Positions 25,972 through 36,887 of a DNA stretch of 64,000 nucleotides are shown in pieces. The position numbers and the translations under genes are program-made. How positions within the stretch are numbered: position 1 is the first letter of the stretch; each line of letters begins with the position of its first letter. A model generated the notes under the pieces. The model searched no databases, was not told the origin of the DNA, and worked only from the letters and a program-made list of their open reading frames with translations. This DNA is from Tyzzerella sp. An114 (GTDB lineage: Bacteria; Bacillota; Clostridia; Lachnospirales; Anaerotignaceae), in contig NZ_NFLT01000006.1 in the NCBI RefSeq assembly GCF_002161055.1, positions 124,001 through 188,000 of the forward strand. The letters are read 5' to 3'.

Positions 25972-25996
25972 TTTGGCACCTCCTTAATATCAATAA

Positions 25997-26176
25997 TTAA
26001 ATTTCTTCTACCTTTACAAGGTGGCTTACTTTAGCTATCATTCCTCTGATAGCAGCATTATCTTTCTGAATAACAGAGCTCTGTGTCTTTTTGAGACCTA
26101 AAGCCTGAACGATTTTTTTGTGATTTGGCTTAGCACCAATTGTTGATTTAGCTAATGTGATTTTTAAATCTGCCAT
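25997..26176 (-). CDS. rpmD: 50S ribosomal protein L30
   Basis: 59 residues, ATG at 26174-26176 and TAA at 25997-25999, the usual length. The N terminus [20 protein letters not shown], then [11 protein letters not shown] and [17 protein letters not shown], match L30. A GGAGG Shine-Dalgarno precedes it. It stands between rpsE and rplO, the conserved position in the spc operon. Confidence 0.95.
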   Translation of the reverse strand: MADLKITLAKSTIGAKPNHKKIVQALGLKKTQSSVIQKDNAAIRGMIAKVSHLVKVEEI

Positions 26177-26189
26177 TTTTACACCCTCC

Positions 26190-26693
26190 TTATCCTAAGA
26201 GCTTCTCTACGCTGATACCACGTAATCTAGCTACTTCTTCAGGAGTTTTTGTTCTGCTTAATCCCTCAATTGTAGCACTTACAACGTTTCTCTTGTTGTT
26301 TGAGCCTAAGGATTTTGTTCTGATATTTCTGATACCAGCAAGTTCAAGAACGGCACGAGCAGGGCCACCTGCTATGATACCTGTACCTTCAACAGCTGTC
26401 ATTAATAATACGCTTGCACTACCGAACTGACCTGTGATGTCGTGGTAGATACTGTCTACATCGTTTCTTTCAACATAAATAAGGTTTTTCATAGCGTCCT
26501 CTTTACCTTTACGGATAGCGTCAGGAATTTCTGATGCTTTTCCGAGTCCGCATCCAACGTGTCCGTTTTCGTCACCTACTACAACTAATGCAGCAAATCT
26601 GAAAGTACGTCCACCCTTAACAACCTTAGTTACACGGTTGATAGTAACTACTTTATCTTTAAGATCTAAAGTACTTGGATCGATTCTTTTCAC
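26190..26693 (-). CDS. rpsE: 30S ribosomal protein S5
   Basis: 167 residues. The S5 N-terminal RNA-binding domain ([30 protein letters not shown], in part) is followed by [20 protein letters not shown] and the C-terminal [22 protein letters not shown]. It helps translational accuracy and mRNA unwinding at the entry site. It is placed between rplR and rpmD. Confidence 0.97.
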   Translation of the reverse strand: MKRIDPSTLDLKDKVVTINRVTKVVKGGRTFRFAALVVVGDENGHVGCGLGKASEIPDAIRKGKEDAMKNLIYVERNDVDSIYHDITGQFGSASVLLMTAVEGTGIIAGGPARAVLELAGIRNIRTKSLGSNNKRNVVSATIEGLSRTKTPEEVARLRGISVEKLLG

Positions 26694-26710
26694 TTTTCTT
26701 CCTCCCCGCC

Positions 26711-27079
26711 TTAGAATTTTAATCCGGCTTCTCTTGCTGCTTCAGCAAGTGCTTTGATTTTTCCATGGTATACGAAACCGCCACGGTCAAATACTACTTC
26801 AGTAATACCTTTTTCGATTGCTTTTTTAGCGATAGCTGTTCCAACAGCTTCAGCAGCAGCTACTGTTGATGTAAACTCAACTGTGCTAGCTATTTCAGAT
26901 TCCATTGTTGATGCTGCAACTAATGTGTTACCGCAAACATCATCAATAATCTGAGCATACATATGTTTATTTGATCTAAAAACTGCCAATCTTGGTTTCT
27001 GTGCAGTACCGTTGATTTTATTACGGATTCTGTAATGACGTTTCATACGGGCAGCCGCACGTGATGGCTTATTTATCAT
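26711..27079 (-). CDS. rplR: 50S ribosomal protein L18
   Basis: 122 residues. The 5S rRNA-binding protein features are [34 protein letters not shown] (in part), the middle [13 protein letters not shown] and the C-terminal [24 protein letters not shown]. It lies 102 nt after rplF; that gap contains a small TATGCAG...CTGCATA hairpin. Confidence 0.97.
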   Translation of the reverse strand: MINKPSRAAARMKRHYRIRNKINGTAQKPRLAVFRSNKHMYAQIIDDVCGNTLVAASTMESEIASTVEFTSTVAAAEAVGTAIAKKAIEKGITEVVFDRGGFVYHGKIKALAEAAREAGLKF

Positions 27080-27181
27080 ATGGATTTCACTCCTTTGCTC
27101 TTTCTTCTAAATTAGTCACTTTCTGATATAAATATATAAAAGCCTTATGCAGCATATAAATACTGCATATTAAGACTTAAA

Positions 27182-27724
27182 TTATTTCTTACCAGTCTTA
27201 CCAACTTTACGTCTGATTGTTTCATCAGCATATTTGATACCTTTACCTTTGTAAGGTTCTGGTGGTCTTTTTGTTCTGATTTCAGCAGCAAACTGACCAA
27301 CTTTTTCTTTATCTATACCTTTAACAGTGATTTTGTTCTGTCCTTCAAGAACTGTTTCAATTCCTTCTGGATCCATCATCTCAACTGGGTGAGAGTAACC
27401 AAGTGTTAAAGTTAATTTTTTTCCTGATTTAGCAGCTCTGTAACCAACACCGTTGATTTCAAGAACTTTTTCATAGCCTTTAGTAACACCGATAACCATG
27501 TTGTTAAGAAGTGTTCTTGTTAAGCCGTGTAATGATTTATGTCTTTTTAAATCGCTTGGTCTTGTAACAACAATCTGACCAGCTTCTACTGCGATGTTCA
27601 TGTCATCAGCCATTTTACGAGTTAAAGTTCCTTTAGGTCCTTTTACAGTAACAAGGTTGCCTTCGCCAACTGTTACTTCAACACCAGCTGGAATTTCAAC
27701 AGGTAATTTACCTATTCTTGACAT
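27182..27724 (-). CDS. rplF: 50S ribosomal protein L6
   Basis: 180 residues from the ATG at 27724, which has AGGAGG 8 nt upstream; an earlier GTG overlaps that Shine-Dalgarno. [17 protein letters not shown] begins the first of two similar domains. The second ends with [20 protein letters not shown], the conserved contact to 23S rRNA near the sarcin-ricin loop. It lies between rpsH and rplR. Confidence 0.97.
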   Translation of the reverse strand: MSRIGKLPVEIPAGVEVTVGEGNLVTVKGPKGTLTRKMADDMNIAVEAGQIVVTRPSDLKRHKSLHGLTRTLLNNMVIGVTKGYEKVLEINGVGYRAAKSGKKLTLTLGYSHPVEMMDPEGIETVLEGQNKITVKGIDKEKVGQFAAEIRTKRPPEPYKGKGIKYADETIRRKVGKTGKK

Positions 27725-27764
27725 GTTCTGCACCTCCTGAATATTCTATATACTTATTTATTAA

Positions 27765-28166
27765 TTACCAAATGAAAGCGATTACTTCGCCACCAACACC
27801 AAGCTCTCTAGCTTCTTTGTCAGTCATAACACCTTTATTTGTAGAGATGATAGCTGTTCCAAGTCCACCAAGAACTTTTGGAAGCTCATCTTTACCAGCG
27901 AAAACTCTAAGACCAGGTTTAGAAATTCTCTTGATACCTGTAATTACTTTTTCGTTTTTATCTTTACCATATTTTAATGAAATACGAAGTGTAGCTTTAA
28001 CTCCGTCTTCAATAACTTCATATCCTTTAACGTAACCTTCGTTAGTTAATATATCAGCAATTGCCTTTTTCATCTTTGATGAAGGCACATCTACTGTGTC
28101 ATGTTTTGCAGTATTGCCATTTCTGATTCTTGTGAGCATATCTGCGATTGGATCACTCATTGACAT
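27765..28166 (-). CDS. rpsH: 30S ribosomal protein S8
   Basis: 133 residues. [16 protein letters not shown] at the N terminus, [26 protein letters not shown]-like middle, and the C-terminal [26 protein letters not shown] are diagnostic. S8 binds the 16S central domain and in other bacteria represses the spc operon by binding the rplE region. It lies between rpsN and rplF. Confidence 0.97.
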   Translation of the reverse strand: MSMSDPIADMLTRIRNGNTAKHDTVDVPSSKMKKAIADILTNEGYVKGYEVIEDGVKATLRISLKYGKDKNEKVITGIKRISKPGLRVFAGKDELPKVLGGLGTAIISTNKGVMTDKEARELGVGGEVIAFIW

Positions 28167-28186
28167 TTGTGTTGTCCTCCTTTCGT

Positions 28187-28372
28187 TTACCAGCTAGCTT
28201 TCTTTACTCCCGGAATCTGTCCTTTGTAAGCTAATTCACGGAAGCAAATACGGCATATTCCATACTTTCTGAGTACAGCGTGTGGTCTACCACATACTCT
28301 ACAACGTGTGTAAGCTCTTGTTGAGAACTTTGGTGCTCTCTGCTGCTTAACAACCATTGACTTTTTAGCCAT
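28187..28372 (-). CDS. rpsN: 30S ribosomal protein S14, type Z
   Basis: 61 residues, the short zinc-binding form. Two CxxC motifs are visible (CRVCGRPH and [10 protein letters not shown]), and it ends [11 protein letters not shown]. Type Z S14 is the usual form in Firmicutes; zinc-independent versions are longer and lack the cysteines. It lies between rplE and rpsH. Confidence 0.97.
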   Translation of the reverse strand: MAKKSMVVKQQRAPKFSTRAYTRCRVCGRPHAVLRKYGICRICFRELAYKGQIPGVKKASW

Positions 28373-28386
28373 ATCTATTCCCTCCC

Positions 28387-28926
28387 TTATTTTGCGAATG
28401 GCATTCCGAATAATCTTAATAATTCTCTTGCTTCTTCATCAGTGTTTGCTGTTGTAACGAATACAACGTCCATACCTCTGATTTTGTCTACCTTATCATA
28501 TTCGATTTCAGGGAAGATGAGCTGTTCTTTAATACCCATTGTGTAGTTTCCTCTACCGTCGAAAGAGTTAGCTTTAACACCTCTAAAGTCACGTACACGT
28601 GGAAGTGCAAGATTTATAAGTCTGTCAGCAAACTCATACATTCTGTCTCCACGAAGAGTAACTTTACATCCGATTGGCATACCTTCACGAAGTTTGAAAG
28701 CAGCTACTGATTTTTTAGCTCTTGTGATTACAGGTTTCTGACCTGAGATTATTGTAAGGTCTTTAACAGCTCCGTCAAGAACCTTAGCATTTTCTTTAGC
28801 TTCACCAACACCCATGTTGATTATGATTTTTTCGAGTTTTGGTACAGCCATTTTATTTGTATATGAAAACTTTTTAGTCATTGCGTCAACAACTTCTGAT
28901 TCATAGAATTCTCTTAATCTGTTCAT
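28387..28926 (-). CDS. rplE: 50S ribosomal protein L5
   Basis: 179 residues from the second of two adjacent ATGs, which is better spaced from the AAAGGAGG Shine-Dalgarno (6 nt versus 3). Conserved parts are [46 protein letters not shown] and [30 protein letters not shown] (in part). It binds 5S rRNA and contacts the P-site tRNA. Confidence 0.97.
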   Translation of the reverse strand: MNRLREFYESEVVDAMTKKFSYTNKMAVPKLEKIIINMGVGEAKENAKVLDGAVKDLTIISGQKPVITRAKKSVAAFKLREGMPIGCKVTLRGDRMYEFADRLINLALPRVRDFRGVKANSFDGRGNYTMGIKEQLIFPEIEYDKVDKIRGMDVVFVTTANTDEEARELLRLFGMPFAK

Positions 28927-28949
28927 CATTTACCTCCTTTCACAGGTTA

Positions 28950-29258
28950 TTAGTCGATAACTTCGCCTGTCTTTTTAGCAATTCTTACTTTCTTTCCGTC
29001 TTTAATCATAGCACCAAGTCTTGTTGCTTTTCCGTTATGAAGATACATAACGTTTGAAGCATGAATGTATGCTTCTTTAGTAACAATTCCGCCCTGCTGA
29101 TTCATAGCGTTTGGTTTTGTGTGTTTTGTTACCATGTTGATACCTTCAACGATAACTTTGTTGTGTTTTCTATCTACATTGAGGATTTTTCCCTCTTTAC
29201 CTTTATCTTTACCAGCGATAACAACAACTTTGTCGCCTTTTTTTAATCTCATTGACAC
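28950..29258 (-). CDS. rplX: 50S ribosomal protein L24
   Basis: About 102 residues. A KOW domain begins [21 protein letters not shown] and is followed by [21 protein letters not shown]. It starts 50S assembly with L4. The start is chosen at GTG 29258, 8 nt after GGAGG. This gives the N terminus MSMRLKKGD, similar to MSTMKIKKGD-type starts in related species. ATG at 29252 is the alternative. Confidence 0.93.
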   Translation of the reverse strand: MSMRLKKGDKVVVIAGKDKGKEGKILNVDRKHNKVIVEGINMVTKHTKPNAMNQQGGIVTKEAYIHASNVMYLHNGKATRLGAMIKDGKKVRIAKKTGEVID

Positions 29259-29272
29259 CCGAAACACCTCCA

Positions 29273-29641
29273 TTATAATACTTCAGGAGCAAGAGATAAT
29301 ATCTTCATGAAATGTTTCTCTCTAAGCTCTCTGGCTACTGGTCCGAATATACGAGTACCTCTTGGGTTTTTGTCGTCTTTGATTATAACCGCTGCGTTTT
29401 CATCAAATCTGATGTAGCTTCCGTCAGCTCTTCTTACTCTCTGTACTGTTCTTACTACTACTGCTTTAACAACATCACCTTTTTTAACAACTCCGCCAGG
29501 TGTTGCGTCTTTAACTGCAGCTACTATTATATCGCCAACTCCTGCATATCTTCTTGTAGAACCACCAAGTACTCTTATGCAAAGGAGTTCTTTTGCTCCT
29601 GAATTGTCTGCTACTTTTAATCTGGTTTCCTGCTGAACCAT
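29273..29641 (-). CDS. rplN: 50S ribosomal protein L14
   Basis: 122 residues. [42 protein letters not shown] and [24 protein letters not shown] are near-invariant. It forms an intersubunit bridge and binds the ribosomal silencing factor in stationary phase. It lies between rpsQ and rplX. Confidence 0.97.
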   Translation of the reverse strand: MVQQETRLKVADNSGAKELLCIRVLGGSTRRYAGVGDIIVAAVKDATPGGVVKKGDVVKAVVVRTVQRVRRADGSYIRFDENAAVIIKDDKNPRGTRIFGPVARELREKHFMKILSLAPEVL

Positions 29642-29670
29642 ACTTGATTGCCTCCTTTCGTAACAGCTTA

Positions 29671-29928
29671 TTATTTAGCTTTTTCTACGATTGAAACAAG
29701 TCTCCATCTTTTATCTTTTGATAATGGTCTTGTTTCCATAACTTTTACTCTGTCTCCAACGTGACACTCATTGTTTTCATCATGAGCTTTAAGTTTGTAA
29801 GTTCTGTTTACGATTTTTCCATATAATGGATGTTTAACTTTATCTTCAACAGCAACAACGATTGTTTTATCCATCTTGTCGCTAACTACTCTACCAATTC
29901 TAGTCTTACGAAGATTTCTTTCTTCCAC
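29671..29928 (-). CDS. rpsQ: 30S ribosomal protein S17
   Basis: 85 residues, an OB fold. [32 protein letters not shown] (in part) and [30 protein letters not shown] (in part) match S17. It is a primary 16S rRNA binder. It lies between rpmC and rplN. Confidence 0.97.
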   Translation of the reverse strand: MEERNLRKTRIGRVVSDKMDKTIVVAVEDKVKHPLYGKIVNRTYKLKAHDENNECHVGDRVKVMETRPLSKDKRWRLVSIVEKAK

Positions 29929-29960
29929 GAGGTGTGCCTCCTTTCACTGACTGTTAGAAA

Positions 29961-30170
29961 TTATTCAGCTGTTCTCTGATTCTGTGTAATAACAGTCTGA
30001 ATTCTTGCTATATTTTTACGAACTTCCTTGATTCTTGCAGTATTATCCAACTGATTTGTTGCGTTCTGGAATCTTAAGTTGAATAATTCTTTCTTTGCAG
30101 AAACAAGGTCTTTATTTAATTCATCAATTGATTTTGCTCTTAAGTCCTTAACGTAACCTTTAGTTTTCAC
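29961..30170 (-). CDS. rpmC: 50S ribosomal protein L29
   Basis: 69 residues from GTG at 30170 ([20 protein letters not shown]...), with GGAAGG 8 nt upstream; an earlier GTG at 30179 is closer to that Shine-Dalgarno. The [22 protein letters not shown] segment is diagnostic. L29 lies at the peptide exit tunnel and helps dock trigger factor and SRP. Its start overlaps the end of rplP by about 11 nt, implying coupled translation. Confidence 0.93.
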   Translation of the reverse strand: MKTKGYVKDLRAKSIDELNKDLVSAKKELFNLRFQNATNQLDNTARIKEVRKNIARIQTVITQNQRTAE

Positions 30171-30606
30171 TGCTTTCACCTTCCATTTCCGCCTGCTGTT
30201 CTGCCTTGGAAACTATTTTACATTTGATTGGCAACTTGTGAATAGCAAGTCTTAACGCCTCTCTAGCTGTCTCCTCAGCAACTCCGCCGATTTCAAACAT
30301 TACTCTGCCAGGTTTTACTACTGCTACCCAGTATTCTGGTGTTCCTTTACCGGAACCCATACGAGTTTCAGCAGGTTTTGCTGTGATTGGTTTGTCTGGG
30401 AAAATTTTGATCCAAACTTTACCACCACGTTTGATATATCTAGTCATAGCGATACGGGCTGCCTCAATCTGGTTTGATGTTACCCAGCTTGGCTCAAGAG
30501 CCTGGATACCGAAATCGCCGTATGTTACCTTATTTCCTCTGAGGGCTTTTCCTTTCATTCTGCCTCTCATCTGTTTACGTCTTTTAACTCTTTTTGGCAT
30601 TAACAT
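30160..30606 (-). CDS. rplP: 50S ribosomal protein L16
   Basis: 148 residues. [19 protein letters not shown], the [26 protein letters not shown] stretch (in part) and [27 protein letters not shown] (in part) are conserved; the latter reaches the peptidyl transferase centre. A C-terminal tail of ~12 residues ([15 protein letters not shown]) is acidic and longer than in many L16 proteins. It lies between rpsC and rpmC. Confidence 0.97.
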   Translation of the reverse strand: MLMPKRVKRRKQMRGRMKGKALRGNKVTYGDFGIQALEPSWVTSNQIEAARIAMTRYIKRGGKVWIKIFPDKPITAKPAETRMGSGKGTPEYWVAVVKPGRVMFEIGGVAEETAREALRLAIHKLPIKCKIVSKAEQQAEMEGESSEN

Positions 30607-30608
30607 AA

Positions 30609-31268
30609 TTACTCAGCTCCTCCTTCCTTTTTAGCTGCTTTAACAGGAAGAACCTCACCTTTGTAAATCCAAACTTTTACGCCAAGCTTTCCGTATGTTG
30701 TGTCAGCTTCTGCAAATCCGTATTCGATATCTGCACGTAATGTCTGAAGTGGAATAGTTCCGTCATGGTAAGTTTCTGTTCTAGCCATATCAGCTCCGCC
30801 TAAACGTCCTGAAACAGCTGTTTTGATACCTTTAGCACCAAATTTCATTGTTCTTCCCATAGCCTGCTTCATAGCACGACGGAAAGTAACACGGTTTTCA
30901 AGCTGTAATGCAATATTTTCAGCCACTAACTGAGCGTCAAGCTCTGGTCTTTTGATTTCTTCAACGTTGATTGCAACGTTCTGTTTTGTTAATTTCTGAA
31001 CTTCTGATTTAAGTTCTTCGATTGCAGCACCGTTTCTTCCGATAACGATACCTGGTTTTGCTGTATTTACAGTAACTTTAACTCTGTCTGCTGTTCTTTC
31101 GATAGCGATTTTTGAAACACCAGCTGTGTAAAGTTTCTTTTTAATATATTCTCTTATTTTAACATCTTCAACTAAGTAGTTAGCAAATTCTTTTTCAGCA
31201 TACCATTTAGTATCCCAATCTTTGATAATGCCAACTCTTAAGCCATGTGGATTTACTTTCTGTCCCAT
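30609..31268 (-). CDS. rpsC: 30S ribosomal protein S3
   Basis: 219 residues. [24 protein letters not shown] begins the protein; the KH domain (~40-110) has [16 protein letters not shown] with the GxxG-type loop. The C-terminal domain has [12 protein letters not shown] and [33 protein letters not shown] (in part). It lines the mRNA entry tunnel. It lies between rplV and rplP. Confidence 0.97.
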   Translation of the reverse strand: MGQKVNPHGLRVGIIKDWDTKWYAEKEFANYLVEDVKIREYIKKKLYTAGVSKIAIERTADRVKVTVNTAKPGIVIGRNGAAIEELKSEVQKLTKQNVAINVEEIKRPELDAQLVAENIALQLENRVTFRRAMKQAMGRTMKFGAKGIKTAVSGRLGGADMARTETYHDGTIPLQTLRADIEYGFAEADTTYGKLGVKVWIYKGEVLPVKAAKKEGGAE

Positions 31269-31279
31269 TTCGTACCTCC

Positions 31280-31669
31280 TTATCTCTCATTGAGGATTAT
31301 GGATATATGACTGCTTCTCTTTAAGATTCTATATGCTCTACCCTGTGCTCTTGGGCGAATTCTTTTCATTGTAGGACCCTGTCCTGCTATTACTTCTTCA
31401 ACATATAATTTGCTGACATCCATACCTAAATTATTTTCTGCATTTGCTACTGCTGATTTTAATACTTTTCCGATTATATCTGCTGCAACTCTTGGAGAGT
31501 AGTTTAACATAGCTGCTGCTGTAACTACGTCTTTGCCCTTAATCTGGTCTAAAACGATTTTAGCCTTTGAAGCAGGAATTCCAACATATTTGGCTGTTGC
31601 CTGTGGGCGTTTGTCCTTAGTTGCTATATTTCTTTCCTTTTTAATTTGGCTTCTATGTCCCTTTGCCAT
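31280..31669 (-). CDS. rplV: 50S ribosomal protein L22
   Basis: 129 residues. The conserved part is [25 protein letters not shown] and the tunnel-lining hairpin with [30 protein letters not shown] (in part). The N-terminal ~20 basic residues ([21 protein letters not shown]) extend beyond the shortest L22 forms, as in other Lachnospiraceae. The hairpin Lys/Arg positions where macrolide resistance arises look normal. It lies between rpsS and rpsC. Confidence 0.96.
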   Translation of the reverse strand: MAKGHRSQIKKERNIATKDKRPQATAKYVGIPASKAKIVLDQIKGKDVVTAAAMLNYSPRVAADIIGKVLKSAVANAENNLGMDVSKLYVEEVIAGQGPTMKRIRPRAQGRAYRILKRSSHISIILNER

Positions 31670-31697
31670 GAACGAAACCTCCTTCCAATAAATCTAA

Positions 31698-31982
31698 TTA
31701 ACGAACTCTTGATTTCTTTTCTGCGTCTTTTCCGTGACCTCTGTAAGTTCTTGTTAAAGCGAACTCACCAAGTTTGTGTCCAACCATATCTTCTGTTATA
31801 TATACAGGCACGTGTTTTCTACCGTCATGAACAGCGATAGTGTGTCCGATGAATTCTGGGAAAATTGTTGAGCGGCGTGACCATGTTTTAACAACTTCTT
31901 TTTTGTTGTCAGCGTTTAACGCATCGATTTTCTTTAAAAGATGGTCATCTGCGAAAGCTCCCTTTTTGAGTGATCTACCCAT
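31698..31982 (-). CDS. rpsS: 30S ribosomal protein S19
   Basis: 94 residues. [20 protein letters not shown], then [30 protein letters not shown] (in part) and [29 protein letters not shown] (in part). It forms the 30S head with S13. A small GCGGC/GCCGC hairpin lies in the 66-nt gap from rplB. Confidence 0.97.
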   Translation of the reverse strand: MGRSLKKGAFADDHLLKKIDALNADNKKEVVKTWSRRSTIFPEFIGHTIAVHDGRKHVPVYITEDMVGHKLGEFALTRTYRGHGKDAEKKSRVR

Positions 31983-32048
31983 TTTCTAGTCCTCCTTTTA
32001 CCTATGATGCGGCATTAAGCCGCTATACGAAAACAAGCTTTTCTAATA

Positions 32049-32879
32049 TTACTTATCTCTTCTTCTGATGATAAGTTTGTTTGAAGCTTTGTGTTTATTT
32101 CTTGTCTTATAACCCATTGCAGGTTTGCCCCAAGGTGTCATTGGAGATGGACGTCCGATAGGTGCTCTACCTTCACCACCACCGTGTGGATGGTCATTAG
32201 GGTTCATTACAGAACCTCTTACTGTTGGTCTGATACCCATGTGACGTTTTCTACCTGCTTTACCGATATGAACAAGTTCATTATCGATGTTACCAACCTG
32301 ACCGATTGTTGCTTTACAATCAATAGGAAGTAATCTCATTTCGCCTGAAGGTAATTTTACTGTAGCGTATTTTCCTTCTTTAGCCATAAGCTGTGCAACG
32401 TTACCAGCTGAACGAACAAGCTGTCCACCTTTTCCAACTTTCATTTCGATGTTGTGGATGTTTGCACCAACAGGAATATATCTCATTGGAAGAGCATTAC
32501 CTGTTCTAACTTCTGCTTCAGCACCACTCATTACAGTGTCGCCAACCTTTAATCCATAAGGTGCGAGAATGTATGATTTTGTACCATCAGCATATACGAT
32601 AAGAGCAATGTTTGCTGTTCTGTTTGGATCGTATTCAATAGCTGTTACTTTTGCTGGAATACCGTCTTTATTACGTTTAAAGTCGATAATTCTGTATTTG
32701 ATTTTAGCTCCGCCGCCTTTGTGACGAACAGTTATTTTACCCTGATTGTTTCTACCTGAATTTTTCTTTAAATGAATTACTAATGATTTTTCAGGTGTGG
32801 ATTTTGTGATTTCATCAAATGTTGACACTGTCATGTGTCTTCTGGAAGGTGTATAAGGCTTATATCTTTTAATGCCCAT
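32049..32879 (-). CDS. rplB: 50S ribosomal protein L2
   Basis: 276 residues from the ATG at 32879, 8 nt after GGAG; the frame could extend 3 codons to a [45 protein letters not shown], and the C-terminal [34 protein letters not shown] (in part), which holds the His near the peptidyl transferase centre. It is essential for subunit joining. It lies between rplW and rpsS. Confidence 0.97.
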   Translation of the reverse strand: MGIKRYKPYTPSRRHMTVSTFDEITKSTPEKSLVIHLKKNSGRNNQGKITVRHKGGGAKIKYRIIDFKRNKDGIPAKVTAIEYDPNRTANIALIVYADGTKSYILAPYGLKVGDTVMSGAEAEVRTGNALPMRYIPVGANIHNIEMKVGKGGQLVRSAGNVAQLMAKEGKYATVKLPSGEMRLLPIDCKATIGQVGNIDNELVHIGKAGRKRHMGIRPTVRGSVMNPNDHPHGGGEGRAPIGRPSPMTPWGKPAMGYKTRNKHKASNKLIIRRRDK

Positions 32880-32956
32880 GTGTTCCACTCCTTTCGATTC
32901 GGTTTCAAATATATTCTACACACAGCCGTGTGTTTTACTCAACGATTAAAAATTAA

Positions 32957-33256
32957 TTACATACCCTGGAAAATTTCGATTTCCTTGCTGTCTGCTGTAA
33001 GTTTTACAATAGCTTTTTTGAATTTAGCTGTCTTACCCCAAACCATTCCTCTTCTTTTTGGTTTTCCTGAGTAGTTCATTGTGTTTACAGATGCAACTTT
33101 TGCTCCGTCGAACATTTTTTCAACTGCATCTTTAATCATAGCTTTGTTAGCTTCTGGGTGAACGAGGAAAGTATATTTCTTTTCGTCCATAATTGACATA
33201 CTGTTTTCAGTGATAACAGGTTTGAGTATTACGTCATAATATTTAAGGTCTGCCAT
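32957..33256 (-). CDS. rplW: 50S ribosomal protein L23
   Basis: 99 residues. [33 protein letters not shown] (in part) and [23 protein letters not shown] are typical. L23 is the main docking site for trigger factor and SRP at the tunnel exit. Its start overlaps the rplD stop by one base (TAATG). Confidence 0.97.
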   Translation of the reverse strand: MADLKYYDVILKPVITENSMSIMDEKKYTFLVHPEANKAMIKDAVEKMFDGAKVASVNTMNYSGKPKRRGMVWGKTAKFKKAIVKLTADSKEIEIFQGM

Positions 33257-33876
33257 TATGCGTACACCTCCTCAATTTTAGCTACAGCATCTTTTGTAAC
33301 TACAAGTGTGTTGTATTTTAATAAATCATATACATTGATTGTACTTACAGAAGCTGTTTTAACGCCCTCTATGTTTCTAGCTGAAAGCATAACGTTTTTG
33401 TTAACACCATCCATTACGATAAGAGCTTTTTCAGCTTTGATGTTTCCTAAAACATTAACCATAGCTTTTGTTTTAACTTCGTCTAATTTTAATTCATCTA
33501 AAACGATGATGCTGTTTTCAGCAACTTTTGTTGAAAGAGCTGATTTAAGAGCAAGTCTTTTAACTTTTTTGTTAAGTTTGAAAGAGTAGTCTCTTGGCTT
33601 TGGAGCGAATACTACGCCACCGCCAGTCCACTGTGGAGCACGGATAGAACCCTGTCTAGCATGACCTGTTCCTTTCTGTCTCCAAGGCTTTCTTCCGCCG
33701 CCTCTGACTTCTGAACGAGTTTTAGCACTCTGTGTGCCCTGTCTCTGGTTAGCAAGGTACTGTACTACTGCCATGTGCATAGCATGTTCACTTGCTTCTA
33801 ATCCGAAAATGTCGTCGTTAAGGTCGATTGTACCAACCTGCTCGCCGTTCATGTTATATAATGCAACATTTGCCAT
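33256..33876 (-). CDS. rplD: 50S ribosomal protein L4
   Basis: 206 residues. The extended loop [46 protein letters not shown] (in part, residues ~45-90) reaches the exit tunnel. The globular domain has [12 protein letters not shown]-like and [20 protein letters not shown]. In proteobacteria L4 represses its own S10 operon. It is 27 nt after rplC. Confidence 0.97.
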   Translation of the reverse strand: MANVALYNMNGEQVGTIDLNDDIFGLEASEHAMHMAVVQYLANQRQGTQSAKTRSEVRGGGRKPWRQKGTGHARQGSIRAPQWTGGGVVFAPKPRDYSFKLNKKVKRLALKSALSTKVAENSIIVLDELKLDEVKTKAMVNVLGNIKAEKALIVMDGVNKNVMLSARNIEGVKTASVSTINVYDLLKYNTLVVTKDAVAKIEEVYA

Positions 33877-33903
33877 GTGTGTTATCCTCCTTTCGTAAAG
33901 AAA

Positions 33904-34533
33904 TTAAGCCTTTACGCTGTCTTTAATTACTAAGATTGAACCTTTTGGTCCTGGAACAGCACCTTTAACAAGGATAATGTTCTTTTCTGCATCAGCACGT
34001 ACAATTTCAAGGTTCTGAATTGTTACGTTAACGTGACCCATATGTCCAGGCATTTTTTTACCTTTTTTAACACGACCTGGTGTAGTACCTGAAGACATAG
34101 AACCTACAACTCTATGTGATTTAGAACCGTGGCCCATAGGTCCTCTCTGAGCATTGTATCTCTTAATTGTTGACTGGAAGCCTTTACCTTTTGTGATACC
34201 GCTAACGTCAACTTTATCTCCTGCAGCAAATACGTCTGCTTTAATTTCTGCACCTACTTCATAGTTTTCAGCATCTTCAAGTCTGAACTCTTTTAAGTAT
34301 CTTTTTGCAGTAACACCAGCTTTGTCAAAATGACCTTTTTCTGGTTTGTTAACAAGTTTTTCTCTTATTTCTGTGTAACCAACCTGAATAGCAGCGTATC
34401 CGTCGTTTTCTACTGTTTTCTTCTGAACAACAACGCATGGACCTGCTTCAAGAACTGTTACTGGAACGAATACACCGTTATCTGTGAAAACCTGTGTCAT
34501 TCCAACTTTTTTTGCCATAATAGCTTTTTTCAT
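33904..34533 (-). CDS. rplC: 50S ribosomal protein L3
   Basis: 209 residues. [32 protein letters not shown] (in part) at the N terminus and the extension [36 protein letters not shown] (in part) reaching the peptidyl transferase centre. The start at 34533 adds five residues (MKKAI) and is supported by GGAGG 9 nt upstream. The 156-nt gap from rpsJ is longer than most in the operon and carries weak secondary structure. Confidence 0.96.
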   Translation of the reverse strand: MKKAIMAKKVGMTQVFTDNGVFVPVTVLEAGPCVVVQKKTVENDGYAAIQVGYTEIREKLVNKPEKGHFDKAGVTAKRYLKEFRLEDAENYEVGAEIKADVFAAGDKVDVSGITKGKGFQSTIKRYNAQRGPMGHGSKSHRVVGSMSSGTTPGRVKKGKKMPGHMGHVNVTIQNLEIVRADAEKNIILVKGAVPGPKGSILVIKDSVKA

Positions 34534-34689
34534 TCTCTTGCACCTCCTGATTTTCTACAGCGGATTGCCCTTCTCGAAAATTCTTTCTTACGGGTAATCA
34601 TTCTAGTTTAATATAAGTTGCGTTGGTGTGTTTCCCTTATATAAAACCATTCTTTTGGATAATTTCCTAATTTGTTGTACTTTTTTTTA

Positions 34690-35001
34690 TTACATAAGTT
34701 TTAATGTGATATCAACACCAGCTGGTAAATCAAGTCTGCTTAAAGCATCAACTGTTTTAGCGTTTGGTGTAAGAATATCAATAAGTCTCTTATGTGTTCT
34801 CATTTCGAACTGCTCTCTAGAATCTTTATATTTGTGCACAGCTCTTAATATTGTAACTACTTCTTTTTTAGTAGGGAGTGGAATAGGTCCACTTATCTGA
34901 GCACCTGTTTTCTTTGCAGTTTCGATTATCTGAACTGCTGACTGATCGATTAACTTATGATCATACGCTTTGAGACTGATTCTGATTTTCTGATTTGCCA
35001 T
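34690..35001 (-). CDS. rpsJ: 30S ribosomal protein S10
   Basis: 103 residues from the ATG at 35001 ([19 protein letters not shown]); the frame is open further upstream into the leader but without the family's sequence. [40 protein letters not shown] (in part) is diagnostic. S10 also acts as NusE in antitermination. It is the first gene of the superoperon, with GGAGGGG upstream and a ~240-nt structured leader. Confidence 0.97.
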   Translation of the reverse strand: MANQKIRISLKAYDHKLIDQSAVQIIETAKKTGAQISGPIPLPTKKEVVTILRAVHKYKDSREQFEMRTHKRLIDILTPNAKTVDALSRLDLPAGVDITLKLM

Positions 35002-35244
35002 AAAAAAAAGTCCCCTCCTTTTCGCACTTAATTGTTTCAGTACGACAAGTGGTGACTGCACACTTATCCGGGTGTATCTACACACTTATAGACACACTCA
35101 TCGCCCTAATGACGATTTCCTACCCTTATATTCTGTACAGTGACCTTGTCGCCCGGTTTCTTGAACTGGACATCGCTCTGCAGAAAAACCTAAGTCATTG
35201 GGTAACTTAGCAACCTTCTGCTTCATCGCTCTTATGTCACAACA
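35002..35244 (-). promoter_or_regulatory. Structured 5' leader of the S10 operon
   Basis: About 240 nt of RNA with several hairpins. Near the 5' end, GCAGAA...TTCTGC encloses CTAAGT...ACTTAG. Further on, GTGT-CTA...TAG-ATACAC forms another. It has markedly more G+C than the sequence beyond the promoter. A long structured leader here is expected for autoregulation of the S10 operon, but I cannot assign it to a known RNA family by eye. Confidence 0.6.
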
Positions 35245-35250
35245 TGGATT

Positions 35251-35279
35251 ATTATATACTATAAACTTTATTTTGACAA
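35251..35279 (-). promoter_or_regulatory. Promoter of the S10-spc-alpha superoperon
   Basis: On the minus strand, TTGTCA (35274-35279), 17-bp spacer, TATAAT (35251-35256). Between it and the tuf terminator, 35280-35510 is very AT-rich and carries only a small dyad (TTTTATGCA...TGCATAAAA near 35467-35489), which has no T-run. Confidence 0.82.
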
Positions 35280-35510
35280 GAGTTTTTTATAAAAAAATTC
35301 GTGTTTTTTCTTGGATTTTCAATAAAAATTTAAACTCTTTAATTAAATTTTTATATGCATATTGTATAATACCTCTAAAACAAATGTCTTTTTAAAAGGT
35401 CTTATACTTAAAAATCATTCAATATTTTTGTGCAATATTAATTTATACTTTAACCATAAATCCGTTTTTTATGCAAAAAATGCATAAAACTCAAAAAATA
35501 TTTAAAAACA

Positions 35511-35542
35511 CAAAAACACCCTGAAGGCGAACCTTCAGGGTG
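35511..35542 (-). terminator. Terminator of tuf
   Basis: Stem CACCCTGAAGG / CCTTCAGGGTG (35517-35527, 35532-35542) closed on the RNA by a UUCG loop, then five T on the minus strand. Confidence 0.93.
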
Positions 35543-35598
35543 AATATCTTCCGGACACAAATTTATATAAAATTAAGTTTAAACTTTCTCAGTTAAAA

Positions 35599-36792
35599 TT
35601 ACTCGATGATTTCAACAACTGAGCCAGCTCCAACTGTTCTACCACCTTCACGGATAGCGAATCTAAGACCAGGAGCCATAGCTACTTTTGTGATAAGTTC
35701 GATTGTCATTTCAACGTTGTCACCAGGCATACACATTTCTGTTCCTTCTGGAAGAGAGATAACACCTGTAACGTCTGTTGTTCTGAAGTAGAACTGTGGT
35801 CTGTAGTTGTTGAAGAATGGTGTATGACGTCCACCCTCTTCTTTACTTAATACGTAAACCTGAGCTTTGAATTTTGTATGAGGTGTGATTGAACCTGGTT
35901 TAGCAAGAACCTGTCCTCTTTCGATTTCGTTTCTCTGAACACCACGAAGAAGAACACCGATGTTGTCACCAGCTTCAGCCTGGTCAAGGAGTTTTCTGAA
36001 CATTTCAACGCCTGTTACAACAACTTTTCTTGGTTCGTCAGCAAGACCAACGATTTCAACTTCATCAGATACTTTAACTACACCGCTTTCAACTCTACCT
36101 GTAGCAACTGTACCACGTCCTGTAATTGAGAATACGTCCTCAACTGGCATAAGGAATGGTTTGTCAACATCTCTTTTTGGTTCAGGGATGTAAGCTTCGA
36201 TTTCGTTGAAGAGTTCAAGGATTTTGTCTCCCCATTCGCTTGATGGATCCTGAAGAGCCTGGAAAGCAGAACCACGGATGATTGGTGTGTCATCTCCTGG
36301 GAATTCATACTCGTTAAGGAGTTCTCTGATTTCCATTTCAACAAGGTCAAGAAGTTCTTCGTCGTCTACCATGTCACATTTGTTCATGAATACTACGATG
36401 TAAGGAACACCAACCTGTCTTGAAAGAAGGATATGTTCTCTTGTCTGAGCCATAGGACCGTCTGTTGCAGCAACAACAAGGATAGCACCGTCCATCTGAG
36501 CAGCACCTGTGATCATGTTTTTAACGTAGTCAGCATGACCTGGGCAGTCTACGTGAGCGTAGTGTCTGTTAGGTGTTTCATATTCAACGTGAGCTGTAGA
36601 GATTGTGATACCTCTTTCTCTTTCTTCTGGAGCTTTATCGATGTTTTCGAAAGCAACTGCTTCACCGATGTTGTATCTTTCGTGAAGTGTTTTTGTGATA
36701 GCAGCTGTTAATGTTGTTTTACCATGGTCAACGTGTCCGATTGTACCAATGTTCATATGTGGTTTAGTTCTTTCAAATTTAGCCTTTGCCAT
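35599..36792 (-). CDS. tuf: Elongation factor Tu
   Basis: 397 residues from the ATG at 36792, with AAGGAGG 10 nt upstream; the upstream frame lacks family sequence. GTP-binding motifs are GHVDHGKTT (residues ~19-27), DCPGHADY and NKCDMVDD. Domains 2 and 3 follow, with the C terminus [21 protein letters not shown] (in part). It carries aminoacyl-tRNA to the ribosome. It has its own promoter downstream of fusA and a strong terminator. Confidence 0.98.
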   Translation of the reverse strand: MAKAKFERTKPHMNIGTIGHVDHGKTTLTAAITKTLHERYNIGEAVAFENIDKAPEERERGITISTAHVEYETPNRHYAHVDCPGHADYVKNMITGAAQMDGAILVVAATDGPMAQTREHILLSRQVGVPYIVVFMNKCDMVDDEELLDLVEMEIRELLNEYEFPGDDTPIIRGSAFQALQDPSSEWGDKILELFNEIEAYIPEPKRDVDKPFLMPVEDVFSITGRGTVATGRVESGVVKVSDEVEIVGLADEPRKVVVTGVEMFRKLLDQAEAGDNIGVLLRGVQRNEIERGQVLAKPGSITPHTKFKAQVYVLSKEEGGRHTPFFNNYRPQFYFRTTDVTGVISLPEGTEMCMPGDNVEMTIELITKVAMAPGLRFAIREGGRTVGAGSVVEIIE

Positions 36793-36887
36793 TTTTAAAC
36801 TTCCTCCTTTAGGTAATGAGAGCATAAGCTCTCCAAAATTAATGAAGATTCAATAAATTAGCTTATAAAGCTTATAAATCAAATATA

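Noticed and set aside
35467-35489. TTTTATGCA...TGCATAAAA dyad as a terminator
   Set aside because: No T-run on either side and no gene end nearby. Not supported as a terminator.
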